A stretch of 64,000 bases of DNA from RYN-230 sp963814645 (GCA_963814645.1 CAWFDX010000002.1:1-64000), one strand, 5' to 3'; numbered from the stretch's first letter, positions 7,676 to 17,050 are shown. Program-made: numbers and translations. The notes: generated by a model not told the origin, from the sequence alone.

Positions 7676-8644
7676 ATTCGTGCAGTGGCGGTCCGGAGGT
7701 TCGGCGAGTCCGCTTTGATGACGGACTTGCCTGCTCCCGGTGCGGAGGATTCGGTCCTGATACGAGTCAGCTATGCCGGCGTCAATCCGGTGGACTGGCA
7801 GCTTGTCGACCAGCTGACCCCGAACTCGCCTTTCCCTTTCGTTCTGGGCGTCGATGTAGCCGGGTTGGTCGAGCACGTTCCAGCCCAGGAAACCAGGCTT
7901 CACGTCGGCGACCGGGTTTTCGGGATGGCACGCACCCACGGGTCGTACGCCGAGTACACCGCGGTGCCGACGGGCGGGCGGACAGAGCCGCTGGCGCGCA
8001 TTCCTGACAGCGTTCCCGACGATCAGGCCGCCGCCCTTCCGGTGGCGGCGATAGCCGCGCTGGGTTCGCTGGAACTCCTCGCCCTCGCTCCCGGCCAGCG
8101 CCTAGTGGTGATGGGGGCAGCCGGCGGAGTCGGAGGTTACGCGGTTCAGATGGCTGTGGCTCGCGGAGCGCGTGTCATCGCGACCGTGCGCGGAGACGTC
8201 GACGCCAGCGAAGCGCACCGACTGGGTGCCGAGGACGTCTACGACGTCGACGCCATAGACGCTGTCCACGCACTGCGAGAGTCCCACCCGAACGGCGTCA
8301 ACGCAGTCCTCGACATTGTCAATGGGCCCGCCGGGATCAAGCGAGACGCGGAGTTCCTCAAGCGCGGCGGCAGGCTCGTCTCCACCACGTTCACCGCAGA
8401 CGTGGACTGGTTCGCCGAACGCAAGATCTCGGCATACAACATCGTCGGGCACACGACTCCCTTCGGCGGTACGCCTAACCCACGGCAATCGCCGCATGGA
8501 CTCGACGAGATCGCCCGGATGCTGGCCGCGGGAACAATCACGTCGCGCATCCGCACAACAGTACAACTCGGCGATGCGCCAACCCTGCTCACGACGCTCC
8601 GCACCGGCGGACTATGCGGCAAAGCAGTCGTCCGATTGCATTGA
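7676..8644 (+). CDS. zinc-free alcohol dehydrogenase/quinone oxidoreductase
   Basis: A medium-chain dehydrogenase/reductase of the NADPH:quinone oxidoreductase type, about 320 residues. Visible are the GVNPVDWQ segment, VLGVDVAG, VGDRVFGM, and the nucleotide loop GAAGGVGG (144-151 counted from 7685). No structural zinc Cys cluster is present. Homologues begin MRAVAVRRFG; here that frame starts with ATT at 7676, while the first conventional start is GTG at 7685, missing three residues. I extend to 7676 on this basis; the start is uncertain. It follows the SDR and may share its transcript. Confidence 0.75.
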   Translation: MRAVAVRRFGESALMTDLPAPGAEDSVLIRVSYAGVNPVDWQLVDQLTPNSPFPFVLGVDVAGLVEHVPAQETRLHVGDRVFGMARTHGSYAEYTAVPTGGRTEPLARIPDSVPDDQAAALPVAAIAALGSLELLALAPGQRLVVMGAAGGVGGYAVQMAVARGARVIATVRGDVDASEAHRLGAEDVYDVDAIDAVHALRESHPNGVNAVLDIVNGPAGIKRDAEFLKRGGRLVSTTFTADVDWFAERKISAYNIVGHTTPFGGTPNPRQSPHGLDEIARMLAAGTITSRIRTTVQLGDAPTLLTTLRTGGLCGKAVVRLH

Positions 8645-8792
8645 CTCGATCGTCACAAGCAGATCACAGTAGCGGGAGACCGCCCATGCTCATAGCAAAC
8701 CTGGCGGACCCGGCGACCCACTCCCGACGTCGAGCCGGATTCCCAAGTCGTGCACTTCATCGCCTCCGCACCGAGACGCAAGAAATCGCAGA

Positions 8793-9210
8793 GTGCTTAT
8801 AGCCGCACGAACCAGGGCGGACTCCCTCGTTGCCCTTGCCTGCCAGCAGCTTGAAGAGCAGCCAGACCGGCAGTTCACCCCGCTCACGGATCCGCAAGGT
8901 CCCTACCGCATAACGGTCGTCAGCACGGGCCATGCCACCCCATACCGCGATGCTGACGAACTCATCGCGTCGGTGTCGCCACCCGGACTCTGGAAGTCAT
9001 GACTTCACCTGCGGACCGTGCCCACCTTTTGCTCAGCGGCGAGACAGGCGGCGTGTACTACGCTTCCGGGCGGTGCACGATCTCATCGGCCACGTCGCGA
9101 CCGGGTACGGCTTTGACCGGGGCGGCGAGTACTCAGCCTGGCTCGTGCAGCGCACCCTCTACACAGGACTTGCCCGCTGGGCTGCCGCTACGGAACTGCA
9201 CGGGGAGATC
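8793..9210 (+). pseudogene. conserved unknown protein, frameshifted 5' part
   Basis: Pieces in three frames appear to be one protein: RADSLVALACQQLEEQP then PYRITVVSTGH then DADELIASVSPP (to about 9000), HLLLSGE with VYY (about 9027-9062), then RFRAVHDLIGHVATGYGFD and EYSAWLVQ up to ARWAAATELHGE (ending near 9206). The FRAVHD-GH-GFD pattern resembles a conserved actinobacterial protein of unknown function. Two frameshifts and a fusion to an unrelated domain mark it as dead. Confidence 0.4.
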
Positions 9211-9819
9211 AGCGCACATCCCTACTCGGCGACGGTCGGGCTGCGCGTCGAGCCAGGCCCGGCCGATTCCGGACTCGAGTTCCGGCTGGACGTCAACCCG
9301 CGGCTCCTCCCCCTGTACATCTACAAGACCGCGGCCAGCTTCAGCCACGCTATGACGCAGTACATCGCGCTCGCGCTCGACCAGGGCCTGCACGGCTGGC
9401 GGGTCACCGACTGCATCGTCACGATGAACAAGTGCGGCCACTACATCGGCGACGGCCCGGCCAAGCGCCAGCTGCCCACCCCCAGGACCACGGCCGCCGA
9501 CTTCCGCAAACTGACGCCACTGGTCCTGATGAGAGCACTGGGCCAGGCCGGCACGGTCGTCTGCGAGCCCATGGCCAGCGTCCGCGTCGAGGTCCCGGCG
9601 GCCAGAACCGGCGCCGTGCTAGCCTGCCTGGCCAGGCTCGGCGCCGACGTGGACACGCCGCTGCCGCAAGGTGACCTGTCGATCATCTCGACCACGCTGC
9701 CGTCGGCCAGGGTAAGGAACCTGCAAGAGCAGATGCCAGGGCTGACCGCCGGCGAAGGCGTGCTCGAGGCCGGGTTCGGCGGATACCGGCCGGTACGCGG
9801 CCGCGTTCCAGCACGCTAG
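9211..9819 (+). pseudogene. EF-G-like ribosomal protection protein, C-terminal fragment
   Basis: About 200 residues matching the last domains of translation-factor GTPases of the TetM/OtrA ribosomal-protection type: YSATVGLRVEP, FRLDVNPRLLPLYIYKT, WRVTDCIVTMN, then DFRKLTPLVLMRALGQAG, VCEPM and an ending EGVLEAGFGGYRPVRG. Domain IV and V features are clear, but the GTPase domain is absent and the fragment is fused in frame to an unrelated protein. It cannot hydrolyse GTP, so it is a relic, not a working tetracycline-resistance gene. Confidence 0.7.
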
Positions 9820-10586
9820 GACTCTCAGGGCTCAGGTCGCCATGCCGATCACCGGACAGAGCGGGCCGAACTCGCGGACGGCATCCGCGACGTGGCGGGC
9901 ACCGACGGTCAGGCCATGATCAGCCTGACCATCTGGCAGTACGCCGTGGCGAGCCGGCCGCCTGCACGCTGAGCGGGCGCACACGCTGAGCGGGACAACT
10001 CAGGCGTGCGAAGCCGAAGACCCGGTGTCATGGCCCACGACCCGATGACGCAGAACACCCGGATCAGGGCGCAGAACGGGTCGCGTTGTCACCCTTCGGT
10101 CGGCGCGCATAGCGGCGGTTCACGTGCAGCTTCTTACGTCACGCTCGGTGTTCTGGTGGCGGTCCGTCTGGCCGGAGTCCGGCCAGACGGAGATGTGCCA
10201 GCTTGCCGGTGGCCTATCGGGCGGCTCCGGCGACGTAGGCCGCGACAATGTAAGTCCTGAGTTGGGCCAAATTAGCTGTCTCATCTGGGATGGTCGCGCG
10301 GCGTGAAAATCTGGGTTGTTGCCGGTCGCGGCGGGCTGGGGCTGCTGCCGTCTAGGCCGGGGTGGTGCCGCTGTGCGCGCGGGTGGACAGTGGGGCGGGC
10401 TGCCCGTGACGTCGGCGCACTATGGAATACGAACCCGTAATTTAGCCTGGCGCTGGGGTCTTGACCTGAGGGTCGCGCAGTGTTGCCTCGAGCACGCCGG
10501 TCAGTATTCCGGGCCTGGTGCCCGCCTACCGGGACCCCCGGGCAGCTCGCCGTGTCCCGATAGGCCAAGCCCAGGAGGTGGCCGCG
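9820..10586. other. gene-poor stretch with integrase relic
   Basis: No intact gene seen. A weak coding-like piece (ADGIRDVAGTDGQAMISL) lies near 9875-9935 on the + strand. Bases 10124-10256 repeat, with about ten mismatches, the 3' end of the tyrosine recombinase relic at 13325-13460. The remainder is probably the left flank of the IS110 element that follows. Confidence 0.5.
10124..10256 (-). repeat. tyrosine recombinase 3'-end relic (copy 1)
   Basis: On the minus strand it encodes the end TYIVAAYVAGAAR and a stop at 10214-10216, followed by a conserved downstream segment. The same block is at 13325-13460, where more of the recombinase remains. The conserved stretch beyond the stop suggests each copy was once an element end with an attachment site next to the integrase gene. 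Confidence 0.6.
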
Positions 10587-11936
10587 GTGAGCAGACCGCA
10601 GGTAATCGACGATCAGGAACACGAGCGGGTCTTTGACCGGGTGGCCGCGGTCGATGTGGCCAAAGACACCGGGATGGTGTGCGCCCGCACCCCGCACCCG
10701 TCCCGGGCCGGCGCCCGGCGGGCCACCGTGTGGACGGTTAAGGCCCGGATGAACGCCATCCGCGCGGTGGGACGCCAGCTGCGCAAGGACGGCATCGAGA
10801 TCGTCACGCTGGAGTCGACCAGCGACTACTGGCGGATCTGGTTCTTCGTCCTGGAGGCGTGCGGGCTGGCGGTGCAGCTGGTCAGCGCGGCCCAGGCCAA
10901 GAACCTGCCCGGCCTGCCCAAGACGGACAAGCTGGACGCGATGTGGCTGGCCCGGCTGACCGAGATGGGGCTGCTGCGCGCCTCGTTCGTGCCGCCGAAG
11001 CCGGTCCGGGACCTGCGCGATTACACGCGGGCCCGGGCCCGGCTCATTCACGAGCGCACCCGCTGCTGGCAGCGGCTGGAAAAGCTGCTGGAGGGCGCGC
11101 TGATCAAGCTGTCGAGCGTGGCGTCCAAGCTGACCACGCTGTCGGCGCAGGACATGATCAAGGCGATGATCGCTGGCCAGCGCGACCCTGAGGTCCTGGC
11201 CGGCCTGGCCCGCCGCACCATGAAGGCCAAGCACGATGCCCTCGTCGAGGCCCTGGACGGCATGTTCGATGACCACCACGGTGAGCTCGCCGCCTTGCTG
11301 CTGGACCAGATCGCCGCCCTGGACGCCAAGATCGCCCAGCTGGGCACCCGGGCCGCCGAGCTGACTGCAGCCATGCCCGGAGCCTGGGGCATTGACCCGG
11401 ACGGCACCACCGGGCCCGGCGCCGGAACCGGCCCGGGCGCCCCGGTACTGAACGCGGTGGCCCGGCTGGCCGAGATCCCCGGCCTCAGCCCCGACCTGGC
11501 CCGGGCCATCATCGCCGAAACCGGCCTGGACATGTCCCGGTTCCCCACCGCCGCCCACCTGGTGTCGTGGGCCGGGCTGTGCCCCTCAGCCCGCCAGTCC
11601 GGCCCCCGGTCCCGGGGCGGGAAGAAAGGCCAGGGCGATACCTGGCTGCGCGGGGCCCTCGGCCAGGCCGCGAACAATGCCGCCCGCACCGCCACCTTCC
11701 TCGGCGAGCGCTACGGCCGGATCGCCCGCCGCCGCGGCAAGGCCAAGGCGCAGGTCGCGGTCGCCCGCTCCATCCTGGTCATCATCTGGCATCTGCTCGC
11801 TGACCCGGCCGCCCGGTTCACCGACCTCGGCGCCGGCTACTACCAGGCCCGCACCGATACCGACCGCAAGCTCCGCAACCACATCCGGCAGATCCAGGCG
11901 CTCGGCTTCACCGTCGCCCTCACCAAGGCTGGATAA
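10587..11936 (+). CDS. IS110-family transposase
   Basis: A 449-residue IS110 transposase. The RuvC-like N-terminal DEDD domain begins AAVDVAKDTGMVC, has a second acidic site in VTLESTSDYW, and KTDKLDAMWLARL supplies further acidic residues. The C-terminal transposase_20 domain holds IPGLSPDLARAIIAETG and the SWAGLCPS motif. I chose GTG 10587 because AGGAGG lies eleven bases before it; an earlier ATG at 10518 lacks a ribosome site. IS110 elements lack terminal inverted repeats, so ends were not assigned. The reading frame is complete and may be functional. Confidence 0.9.
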   Translation: MSRPQVIDDQEHERVFDRVAAVDVAKDTGMVCARTPHPSRAGARRATVWTVKARMNAIRAVGRQLRKDGIEIVTLESTSDYWRIWFFVLEACGLAVQLVSAAQAKNLPGLPKTDKLDAMWLARLTEMGLLRASFVPPKPVRDLRDYTRARARLIHERTRCWQRLEKLLEGALIKLSSVASKLTTLSAQDMIKAMIAGQRDPEVLAGLARRTMKAKHDALVEALDGMFDDHHGELAALLLDQIAALDAKIAQLGTRAAELTAAMPGAWGIDPDGTTGPGAGTGPGAPVLNAVARLAEIPGLSPDLARAIIAETGLDMSRFPTAAHLVSWAGLCPSARQSGPRSRGGKKGQGDTWLRGALGQAANNAARTATFLGERYGRIARRRGKAKAQVAVARSILVIIWHLLADPAARFTDLGAGYYQARTDTDRKLRNHIRQIQALGFTVALTKAG

Positions 11937-12226
11937 CCCATACCGCTGTTGACCAGGCCCGATCACCCCACCAGGCCCGGGCCCGCTGCCGCGCGCCCAT
12001 TTCCGCTGGGTGATTTTCCGGTCAGTGCGGACCCCAGCACACGGTGGAGGCTGTCGAGTGCGGGTGGGTGGTCTGCGTTGTCGATGGAGCCTGCATCGAC
12101 GGTGAGCGCTGCCCGGTGACAAGCGGTTATCCATCGGGTACAGGTGCGTCGCGGCGATCGATCCGCCCTGGGTAGCCGCCCGGCACTGAACTGCAACCTG
12201 CGCCCCTGCCATGCGGCACGGGCGGT

Positions 12227-13147
12227 TCAGCGGATTCCGGCCCGCCGAAGGCGTTCATGGGCTTCGTCTTGGGTCAGGCAGGTTACTGGCTGTCCGGCGG
12301 CGTGCTGCTGCTTGGCGTCGTACGCTCTCGTCCAGACGCCTGCGGCCCAGCAGCGCTGCAATTCGCCGGGGCTGAAGGGCCGTCCGCGGGCGGTGGCGTA
12401 GGCGTCGAGGAACTCGCGGGTCTCGGTCACGGTGGGCAGCGCTGGGTACAGGTAGATGGCCGCAGCCAGTCCGGCGATGACCGCTTCGCTGCCGGCGATC
12501 AGGCTGTCCCAGTCGTAGGCCACCAGCAGCCGGTTGCCGTCCCAGCGCAGGTTGTCCGTTATCCAGTCACCGTGCCCGATCACGGCCTGGTCCTGGTCTT
12601 CGCGCAGGTTTTGCCGGGCGGCCTGGCCCGCCGCATCGATCCAGCCCGGCCCATCCACCTGGTTCAGGTCCACGTCCAGGTCCTCGGGCCAGGGCCACAG
12701 CCCGCCCTGGTCGTGGTTCCATGCTGCCCACGGCGGCGCGGGCGCGAGCGAGGGCATCTGTTCAGGCCGGGGAGCCAGGTGCACCAGGTGCGCGAGCGCT
12801 GCGGCAAAGGGCTGGGCGGTGCGGCCCGAGCCGGGCAGCACAGCCCCGCCCGGGACGTAGCTCTCGGCGCTGGCCTCATGCTCACCCAGCGGTGCCGGGC
12901 CAGCCAGCGGCTGCGGACAGGGATACCCCGAATCGAACAGGTGGCGCTGCACCTCGGTGCACGCAGTGAGCCGCGGCGCGGCGGGGCGGACCCGCACCAC
13001 GACCTCACGCCCGTCGGCTAGCCGTGTTCCCATCACGCGGGTAAGGTGCCCGGTCCGGAACAGCTCGCTTTCCGCCGGACTGCCCAGATGCAGCCCGCAC
13101 CACGTGGCCAGGCCCGCCGCATCGACCACAGGCAGTTCAAATGCCAT
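12227..13147 (-). CDS. aminoglycoside-phosphotransferase-like kinase
   Basis: A protein of about 306 residues with the APH/choline-kinase fold. The catalytic loop reads GHGDWITDNLRW (HGDxxxxN type) and the metal-binding segment VAYDWDSL follows by about 12 residues. The N-lobe has a VVVRVRP strand with a likely ATP-binding basic residue. These enzymes phosphorylate hydroxyls on antibiotics or metabolites; the substrate cannot be told. Start taken at the ATG at 13147, where family-like sequence begins; in-frame sequence extends further upstream without similarity. It sits between an IS110 and a recombinase relic, so it may be mobile cargo. Confidence 0.75.
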   Translation of the reverse strand: MAFELPVVDAAGLATWCGLHLGSPAESELFRTGHLTRVMGTRLADGREVVVRVRPAAPRLTACTEVQRHLFDSGYPCPQPLAGPAPLGEHEASAESYVPGGAVLPGSGRTAQPFAAALAHLVHLAPRPEQMPSLAPAPPWAAWNHDQGGLWPWPEDLDVDLNQVDGPGWIDAAGQAARQNLREDQDQAVIGHGDWITDNLRWDGNRLLVAYDWDSLIAGSEAVIAGLAAAIYLYPALPTVTETREFLDAYATARGRPFSPGELQRCWAAGVWTRAYDAKQQHAAGQPVTCLTQDEAHERLRRAGIR

Positions 13148-13324
13148 CTCGCCATTCTCATCGAACCCTCGCACCACGGGAGCCCGATGTGCTCGATGAC
13201 CGCGACCCGCGCCCCGCCGCAGTTCAGGGCCTCGCGGCACCGATCACAGCCGAATCTTGGCCCAAGCCGGGTCGAGCGCTGCATGAACGGCCGACCAAGA
13301 GCCGCGGTCGGCGCGCAGATCGGT

Positions 13325-13460
13325 TTTCTTACCTCACGCTCGGTGCTCTGGTGGCGATCCGCCTGGCCGGTGGACGGCCAGGCGGAGATGTGCCAGCTTG
13401 CCGGTGGCCTACCGGGTGGCTCCGGCGACGTAAGCGGCGGCAATGTAGGTGGCGTGGCGG
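13325..13460 (-). repeat. tyrosine recombinase 3'-end block (copy 2)
   Basis: Matches 10124-10256 over about 130 bases with few differences. It includes the recombinase ending TYIAAAYVAGATR and its stop at 13410-13412, plus conserved sequence beyond it. Confidence 0.7.
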
Positions 13461-13884
13461 TCCAGAGAGGTCCTGGCCCGGTCATATCTCATCGTGGTGC
13501 GTGGGTCAGCATGGGAGGCGGCTTCCTGGACATCCCGCAGCGGCACCCCGGCATCCAGCGCCGCGGTGATGAACGCGTGGCGCAGCGTGTGAGGCCCGAC
13601 GGGCTTGGTGATCCCGGCCCGCCGGGCGACGCAGTGGACGATCCGCCCGGCGCCTGCCGGTCCAATCGGCGGCCATCGGCGGTGAGGAAGATCGGTCCTT
13701 CGGTGCGTTCGCCGATGGCCAGGTCGATCGCGCGGGCGGTGCGCGGTGCCAGTGGGATCGTGACCACCTTCCCGCCCTTGCGGGTGAACCAGCTGGCGAA
13801 CTGGCGCAGGTCCAGCTCATACGCCTGGCGGGTCAGGCCGCTGTATGCGGCCAGGAACCCGGCTAACGCCAGGACGCTCGGCAT
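13410..13884 (-). pseudogene. tyrosine recombinase/integrase, internally deleted
   Basis: Fragments on the minus strand rebuild parts of a phage-type integrase: an N-terminal core-binding piece (LAGFLAAYSGLTRQAYELDL, RQFASWFTRKG), then directly a catalytic-domain piece (KVVTIPLAPRTARAIDLAIG, FLTADGRRLDR), then in other frames HAAPRVH (from the HTLRHAF box) and the ending YDRARTSLDRHATYIAAAY. The linker and the first catalytic Arg region are deleted, and frameshifts at about 13630 and 13500 finish it. Not functional. It may have mobilised the kinase gene beside it. Confidence 0.7.
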
Positions 13885-14318
13885 TGGTGAACACCGGCGC
13901 GACGGGGACGAGAGCGGCGGACGGGATCGTGGTGGCCATCAGGCACCTCCGGGGACTCAGGCTGAGACCAAGATGCTGGGCCAGCCGAGGCCCCAGCAGA
14001 CAACGAGAACCCCACCGTAAGACGACCCTGGCAGTGACCCCAGGTCACAACCGACGTCGCGCTGCAACGAGGCCAGCCGACGCTCCCGAGCGATGCTCTT
14101 ATGTTTGTCAAGGCATCCTCGGTTTCGGCTGTGTGGCCAGTGATGTGCCGGTGCTGGTGCGGACAAGACAGGGAAGGGTCGCTCCGGGTGGAGCACAAGC
14201 TCTTATGAGGTCACGCGCAGCAGCTCAGTGAGGGTCCGGGAACGGCCGACGAATCGTTCGAAGGCCAGCAGGTGCGGCAGCCGAATATTGGGTCAGGCCG
14301 TCCCCGGGGTATTTGGCG
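13885..14318. other. no gene recognised
   Basis: This stretch lies between the recombinase relic and the IS110 transposase. Open frames on both strands look like composition artefacts of high-GC DNA. The last 100 bases are probably the right flank of the IS110 element. Confidence 0.4.
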
Positions 14319-15362
14319 TCAGCCGGCGGCGCGCAGGTGCGGATATACCTCGCGGGCGACGTAACGCTTGAGGCAGCGGATGATCTCGGCCTTGGATTTT
14401 CCTTCTGCGGTGCGGCGTTCGACGTAGGCGCGGGTGGCCGGGTCGGAGCCCATACGGGTGAACACAATCCGCCACAGGGCATGGTTGGCCTGGCGATCGC
14501 CGCCGGGGTTGAGCCTGTGACGGACGGTCTTGCCCGATGATGCCGGGATGGGGGCGGCGGCGCACAGGTGCGCCCAGGCGGCCTCGCTGCGCAGCCGTTC
14601 GGGATGGTCTCCTGCCGCGATGAGCAGCAGCGCCGCGGTGTTGGGGCCGATCCCGTAGAGCGCGAGCAGGCCGGGAGCGTGCGCGGTGACGAGGGGGACA
14701 ATGAGCTCGTCGAGGCGCTCGAGTTGGCCGTCGAGGAACTCGGCGCGCCGTCCCAGTTCCCGCAGCGCGACGCGGGTGGCGTAGCCGGCCACGTCGCCGG
14801 GGCGCGGCCGCAGTGACGCCGTCCCGGCCATCAGGGCAGCCGCGGTGTGCTTGGCGAAGCGGGCCCGCAGGTCATCAGGCCCGGTCAGGACCAGCGCCCT
14901 GGCCTGGTTGATCGTCCGGGTGCGCTCTCCCGCGGCGCTGCGCTTGGCGACCATCAGGGCACGGACCGCCTCGACGGTGCCGTCCCGGCCCTTCGGCGCG
15001 CCGCGGGCCCGGCCGGACTGGGCGGCCCGGGCGGCGCTGACCGCGTCGAGGGGATCGGACTTGCCCTGACGGCGGCGGTCCTGGCGGTCGGAGCGGTCGA
15101 CCTCGACGACCCGGACCCCGGCTGCTGTCACGTGCCGGGCCAGGCCCGCCCCGTAACTGCCGGTCCCTTCGATCCCGACCAGGCAGACGGTCCCGAACCC
15201 GCCTAGCCAGCCGAGAAGGCCGGCGTAGCCGGCCGGGGTGACCGGGAACTCCCGGACGCCCAGCAGCCCCCCGATGGGATCGAGCGCAGCGGCGACGTGC
15301 ACGTCAGCGTGGGTGTCCACGCCGCCCGTGATGGCGGGTGTCTCTACGATGGTCAATGCCAT
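14319..15362 (-). CDS. IS110-family transposase
   Basis: A 347-residue IS110 transposase of full length: a DEDD domain starting TGGVDTHADVHVAAA, LVGIEGTGSYG and KSDPLDAVSAAR as acidic motifs, and a C-terminal domain with LYGIGPNTAALLLIAAG, HLCAAAPIPASSGKT and RHRLNPGGDRQANHAL. It is unrelated at close range to the IS110 at 10587, so the two are separate arrivals. No inverted repeats are expected. The reading frame is intact. Confidence 0.9.
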   Translation of the reverse strand: MALTIVETPAITGGVDTHADVHVAAALDPIGGLLGVREFPVTPAGYAGLLGWLGGFGTVCLVGIEGTGSYGAGLARHVTAAGVRVVEVDRSDRQDRRRQGKSDPLDAVSAARAAQSGRARGAPKGRDGTVEAVRALMVAKRSAAGERTRTINQARALVLTGPDDLRARFAKHTAAALMAGTASLRPRPGDVAGYATRVALRELGRRAEFLDGQLERLDELIVPLVTAHAPGLLALYGIGPNTAALLLIAAGDHPERLRSEAAWAHLCAAAPIPASSGKTVRHRLNPGGDRQANHALWRIVFTRMGSDPATRAYVERRTAEGKSKAEIIRCLKRYVAREVYPHLRAAG

Positions 15363-15784
15363 CCCTTTTCTCAGGTTGAAGGGGTGGCACGCACCCGCTG
15401 GCCGTCGGACCTGTGAACCCCGGCCTCTCCACAGGACGGGCAGATCAGACCGGCAGCGCCGGTGGGTGCCAAAGCCTGGGGCCCGGCCGACAGATCGTCT
15501 CGCAGGACAGCACGAAGCGGCGTCAGCCGAATCGGAGGTCAGGCCGGGACCCAGTGCCCCTGACCCTAGCCCTCACCGAGCCACAGTCGGGGAAGCCGCG
15601 CCAGAAGCACTGTTCACACTCTCCCTGCACTGTTCACACTCTCCCTGCCGACTATGTGCCGTGCATCGAGCGAGCGTCCGGTGCGATCGGATTGCACAGA
15701 ACGCCTTGTTCTGGGTCGTCACGACTGCGAGAGACGGTTTTGAGCTCGCCAGGTTTGATGCACACCTGAGCCTGTGCGGGTTTT
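15363..15784. other. no gene recognised
   Basis: About 420 bases between the IS110 start and the lipoprotein hydrolase stop. It contains a short tandem repeat (ACTGTTCACACTCTCCCTGC, twice at about 15608-15648) and no supported reading frame. Confidence 0.4.
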
Positions 15785-16678
15785 TCAGCCCGTAAAGGTC
15801 TCGACGGCTCGGATGAACCTCGCTGCGTCCTGGAACAAGAAGGCGTGGCCGGCATCGTCAAAGAGAAGCAGTTTCGCGCCGGGCACGCTGCGGGCGAGGA
15901 GGCGGTCGTTGGCCGTCCCGATGAACTGATCGCGGGTTCCGTCGGCGACCAGCGTGGGCACCCGGAGATCTCCCACCAGCCGGCCCGCTGCGTCCTGTCC
16001 TGCCAGCCATCGCTGAACTGCGCGGACCTGGCTGCGAGATGTGGCGGCGGCGGGTACCCCGTATGAGCCTGGGTACTGCTGGATGGCGTTGAGGTAAGCC
16101 CTGGCTGCGGCGGCTTGATCCTTCGGGAAGAGCTGAGCCACTTGCTTCGCGGGGTTGAGGTCGAACACGGTGAGGGTGTAGGGCGGGAGGGGCCGTGCCT
16201 TCCCGGTCCCTACTGCGGTAGCGGCCAGGATAAGCCGGCTTACCTGGGCCGGATGGCTGACAGCCAGATCCTGCGCGATCATGCCACCCATGGACCATCC
16301 GAGCGCGGCCGGGCGGCGTAGCCGAAGTGCGGAGATCAGAGCGCTCGTCTGGCTGGCCATGGCTGTGATGCTCAGCAAAGCCGGCGCCGGGACCGCAGAG
16401 GTCCGGCCGACCCCAGCGTTGTCGAAGACCACAACTTTGTGATGGGCGGCCAGGGCGTCGACGAAACTCGGCGGCCAGCCGTCCATGGATGCACCCCCTC
16501 CCGTGATGAGCAGCAGCGCGGGCCCGCTGCCCAGCTCGCGGTAGGCGACGGTCCCGTCAGTGGTGCGGACGACACTGATGGGTGCAGTCAGTACATCCGG
16601 GCCGCTGCCAGACCCGCATCCCGCCAGAGCCGCCGCCGCGCCGCACACCGCCAGCATCGCGCTGACCGGGAACCTCAT
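15785..16678 (-). CDS. lipoprotein alpha/beta hydrolase
   Basis: A 297-residue alpha/beta hydrolase predicted to be exported and lipid-anchored. From MRFPVSAML the first 20 residues form a signal peptide ending in the lipobox LAGC, so the mature protein starts at that Cys on the outer face of the membrane. The fold has the oxyanion region ITGGGASMDGW, nucleophile elbow GWSMGG (Ser), acid in DGTRDQF and the His in DDAGHAF. I prefer the ATG at 16678 because it places the signal peptide at the very N-terminus. Paired palindromes about 100 bases upstream may be its operators. Confidence 0.8.
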   Translation of the reverse strand: MRFPVSAMLAVCGAAAALAGCGSGSGPDVLTAPISVVRTTDGTVAYRELGSGPALLLITGGGASMDGWPPSFVDALAAHHKVVVFDNAGVGRTSAVPAPALLSITAMASQTSALISALRLRRPAALGWSMGGMIAQDLAVSHPAQVSRLILAATAVGTGKARPLPPYTLTVFDLNPAKQVAQLFPKDQAAAARAYLNAIQQYPGSYGVPAAATSRSQVRAVQRWLAGQDAAGRLVGDLRVPTLVADGTRDQFIGTANDRLLARSVPGAKLLLFDDAGHAFLFQDAARFIRAVETFTG

Positions 16679-16777
16679 GTGCTCCGCCCAGGCCGGCATA
16701 ATGACCACCTACTTCCTGGACGAGCAGCTCTGGCCGCCATCTTGACTTCTGCATGCGGCCGTTGCCTGACGTTCTCA

Positions 16778-16814
16778 AGATATATCTCCTTCACGCGGAT
16801 AACAAGATATATCT
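16778..16814. promoter_or_regulatory. paired AGATATATCT palindromes
   Basis: The perfect palindrome AGATATATCT occurs at 16778-16787 and again at 16805-16814, 27 bases apart, both extended by A on the left. AT-rich palindromes in 70% GC DNA stand out strongly. The position upstream of the lipoprotein hydrolase fits two operator half-sets for a repressor, but no regulator gene is adjacent. Confidence 0.45.
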
Positions 16815-16949
16815 CGTTCTTAGGCCCCGATTAGGCCGCGGAAGCGAATCCTCAGCATCAATAACCACATATCGAACCAACCTGAGCCGTGGGATCCAGG
16901 GACCGTTCTCTTGCGCACGCCCGCGCTGCATTTCTTGGCTGACCGGACC

Positions 16950-17050
16950 GGGCGGTACCCATGGCGCGGGCAGTCCGCACAGGGTGGCATCGGGATCTAA
17001 CCCGAACAACTCCGCCGCGTGCACGCCGAGCACCCGTTCCTTCACTGCAT
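16950..17050 (-). pseudogene. amidohydrolase 3'-end relic
   Basis: About 30 minus-strand residues, VKERVLGVHAAELFGLDPD, match the common C-terminal helix of metal-dependent amidohydrolases (the VxGxNAxxLFGL pattern). Nothing upstream restores the metal-binding core. Too short for anything but a remnant. Confidence 0.35.

Noticed and set aside
9211..9819. A tetracycline-resistance gene
   Set aside because: Only the C-terminal domains are there, without the GTPase.
15608..15648. Tandem ACTGTTCACACTCTCCCTGC as an iteron or origin
   Set aside because: Only two units; no replication gene nearby.
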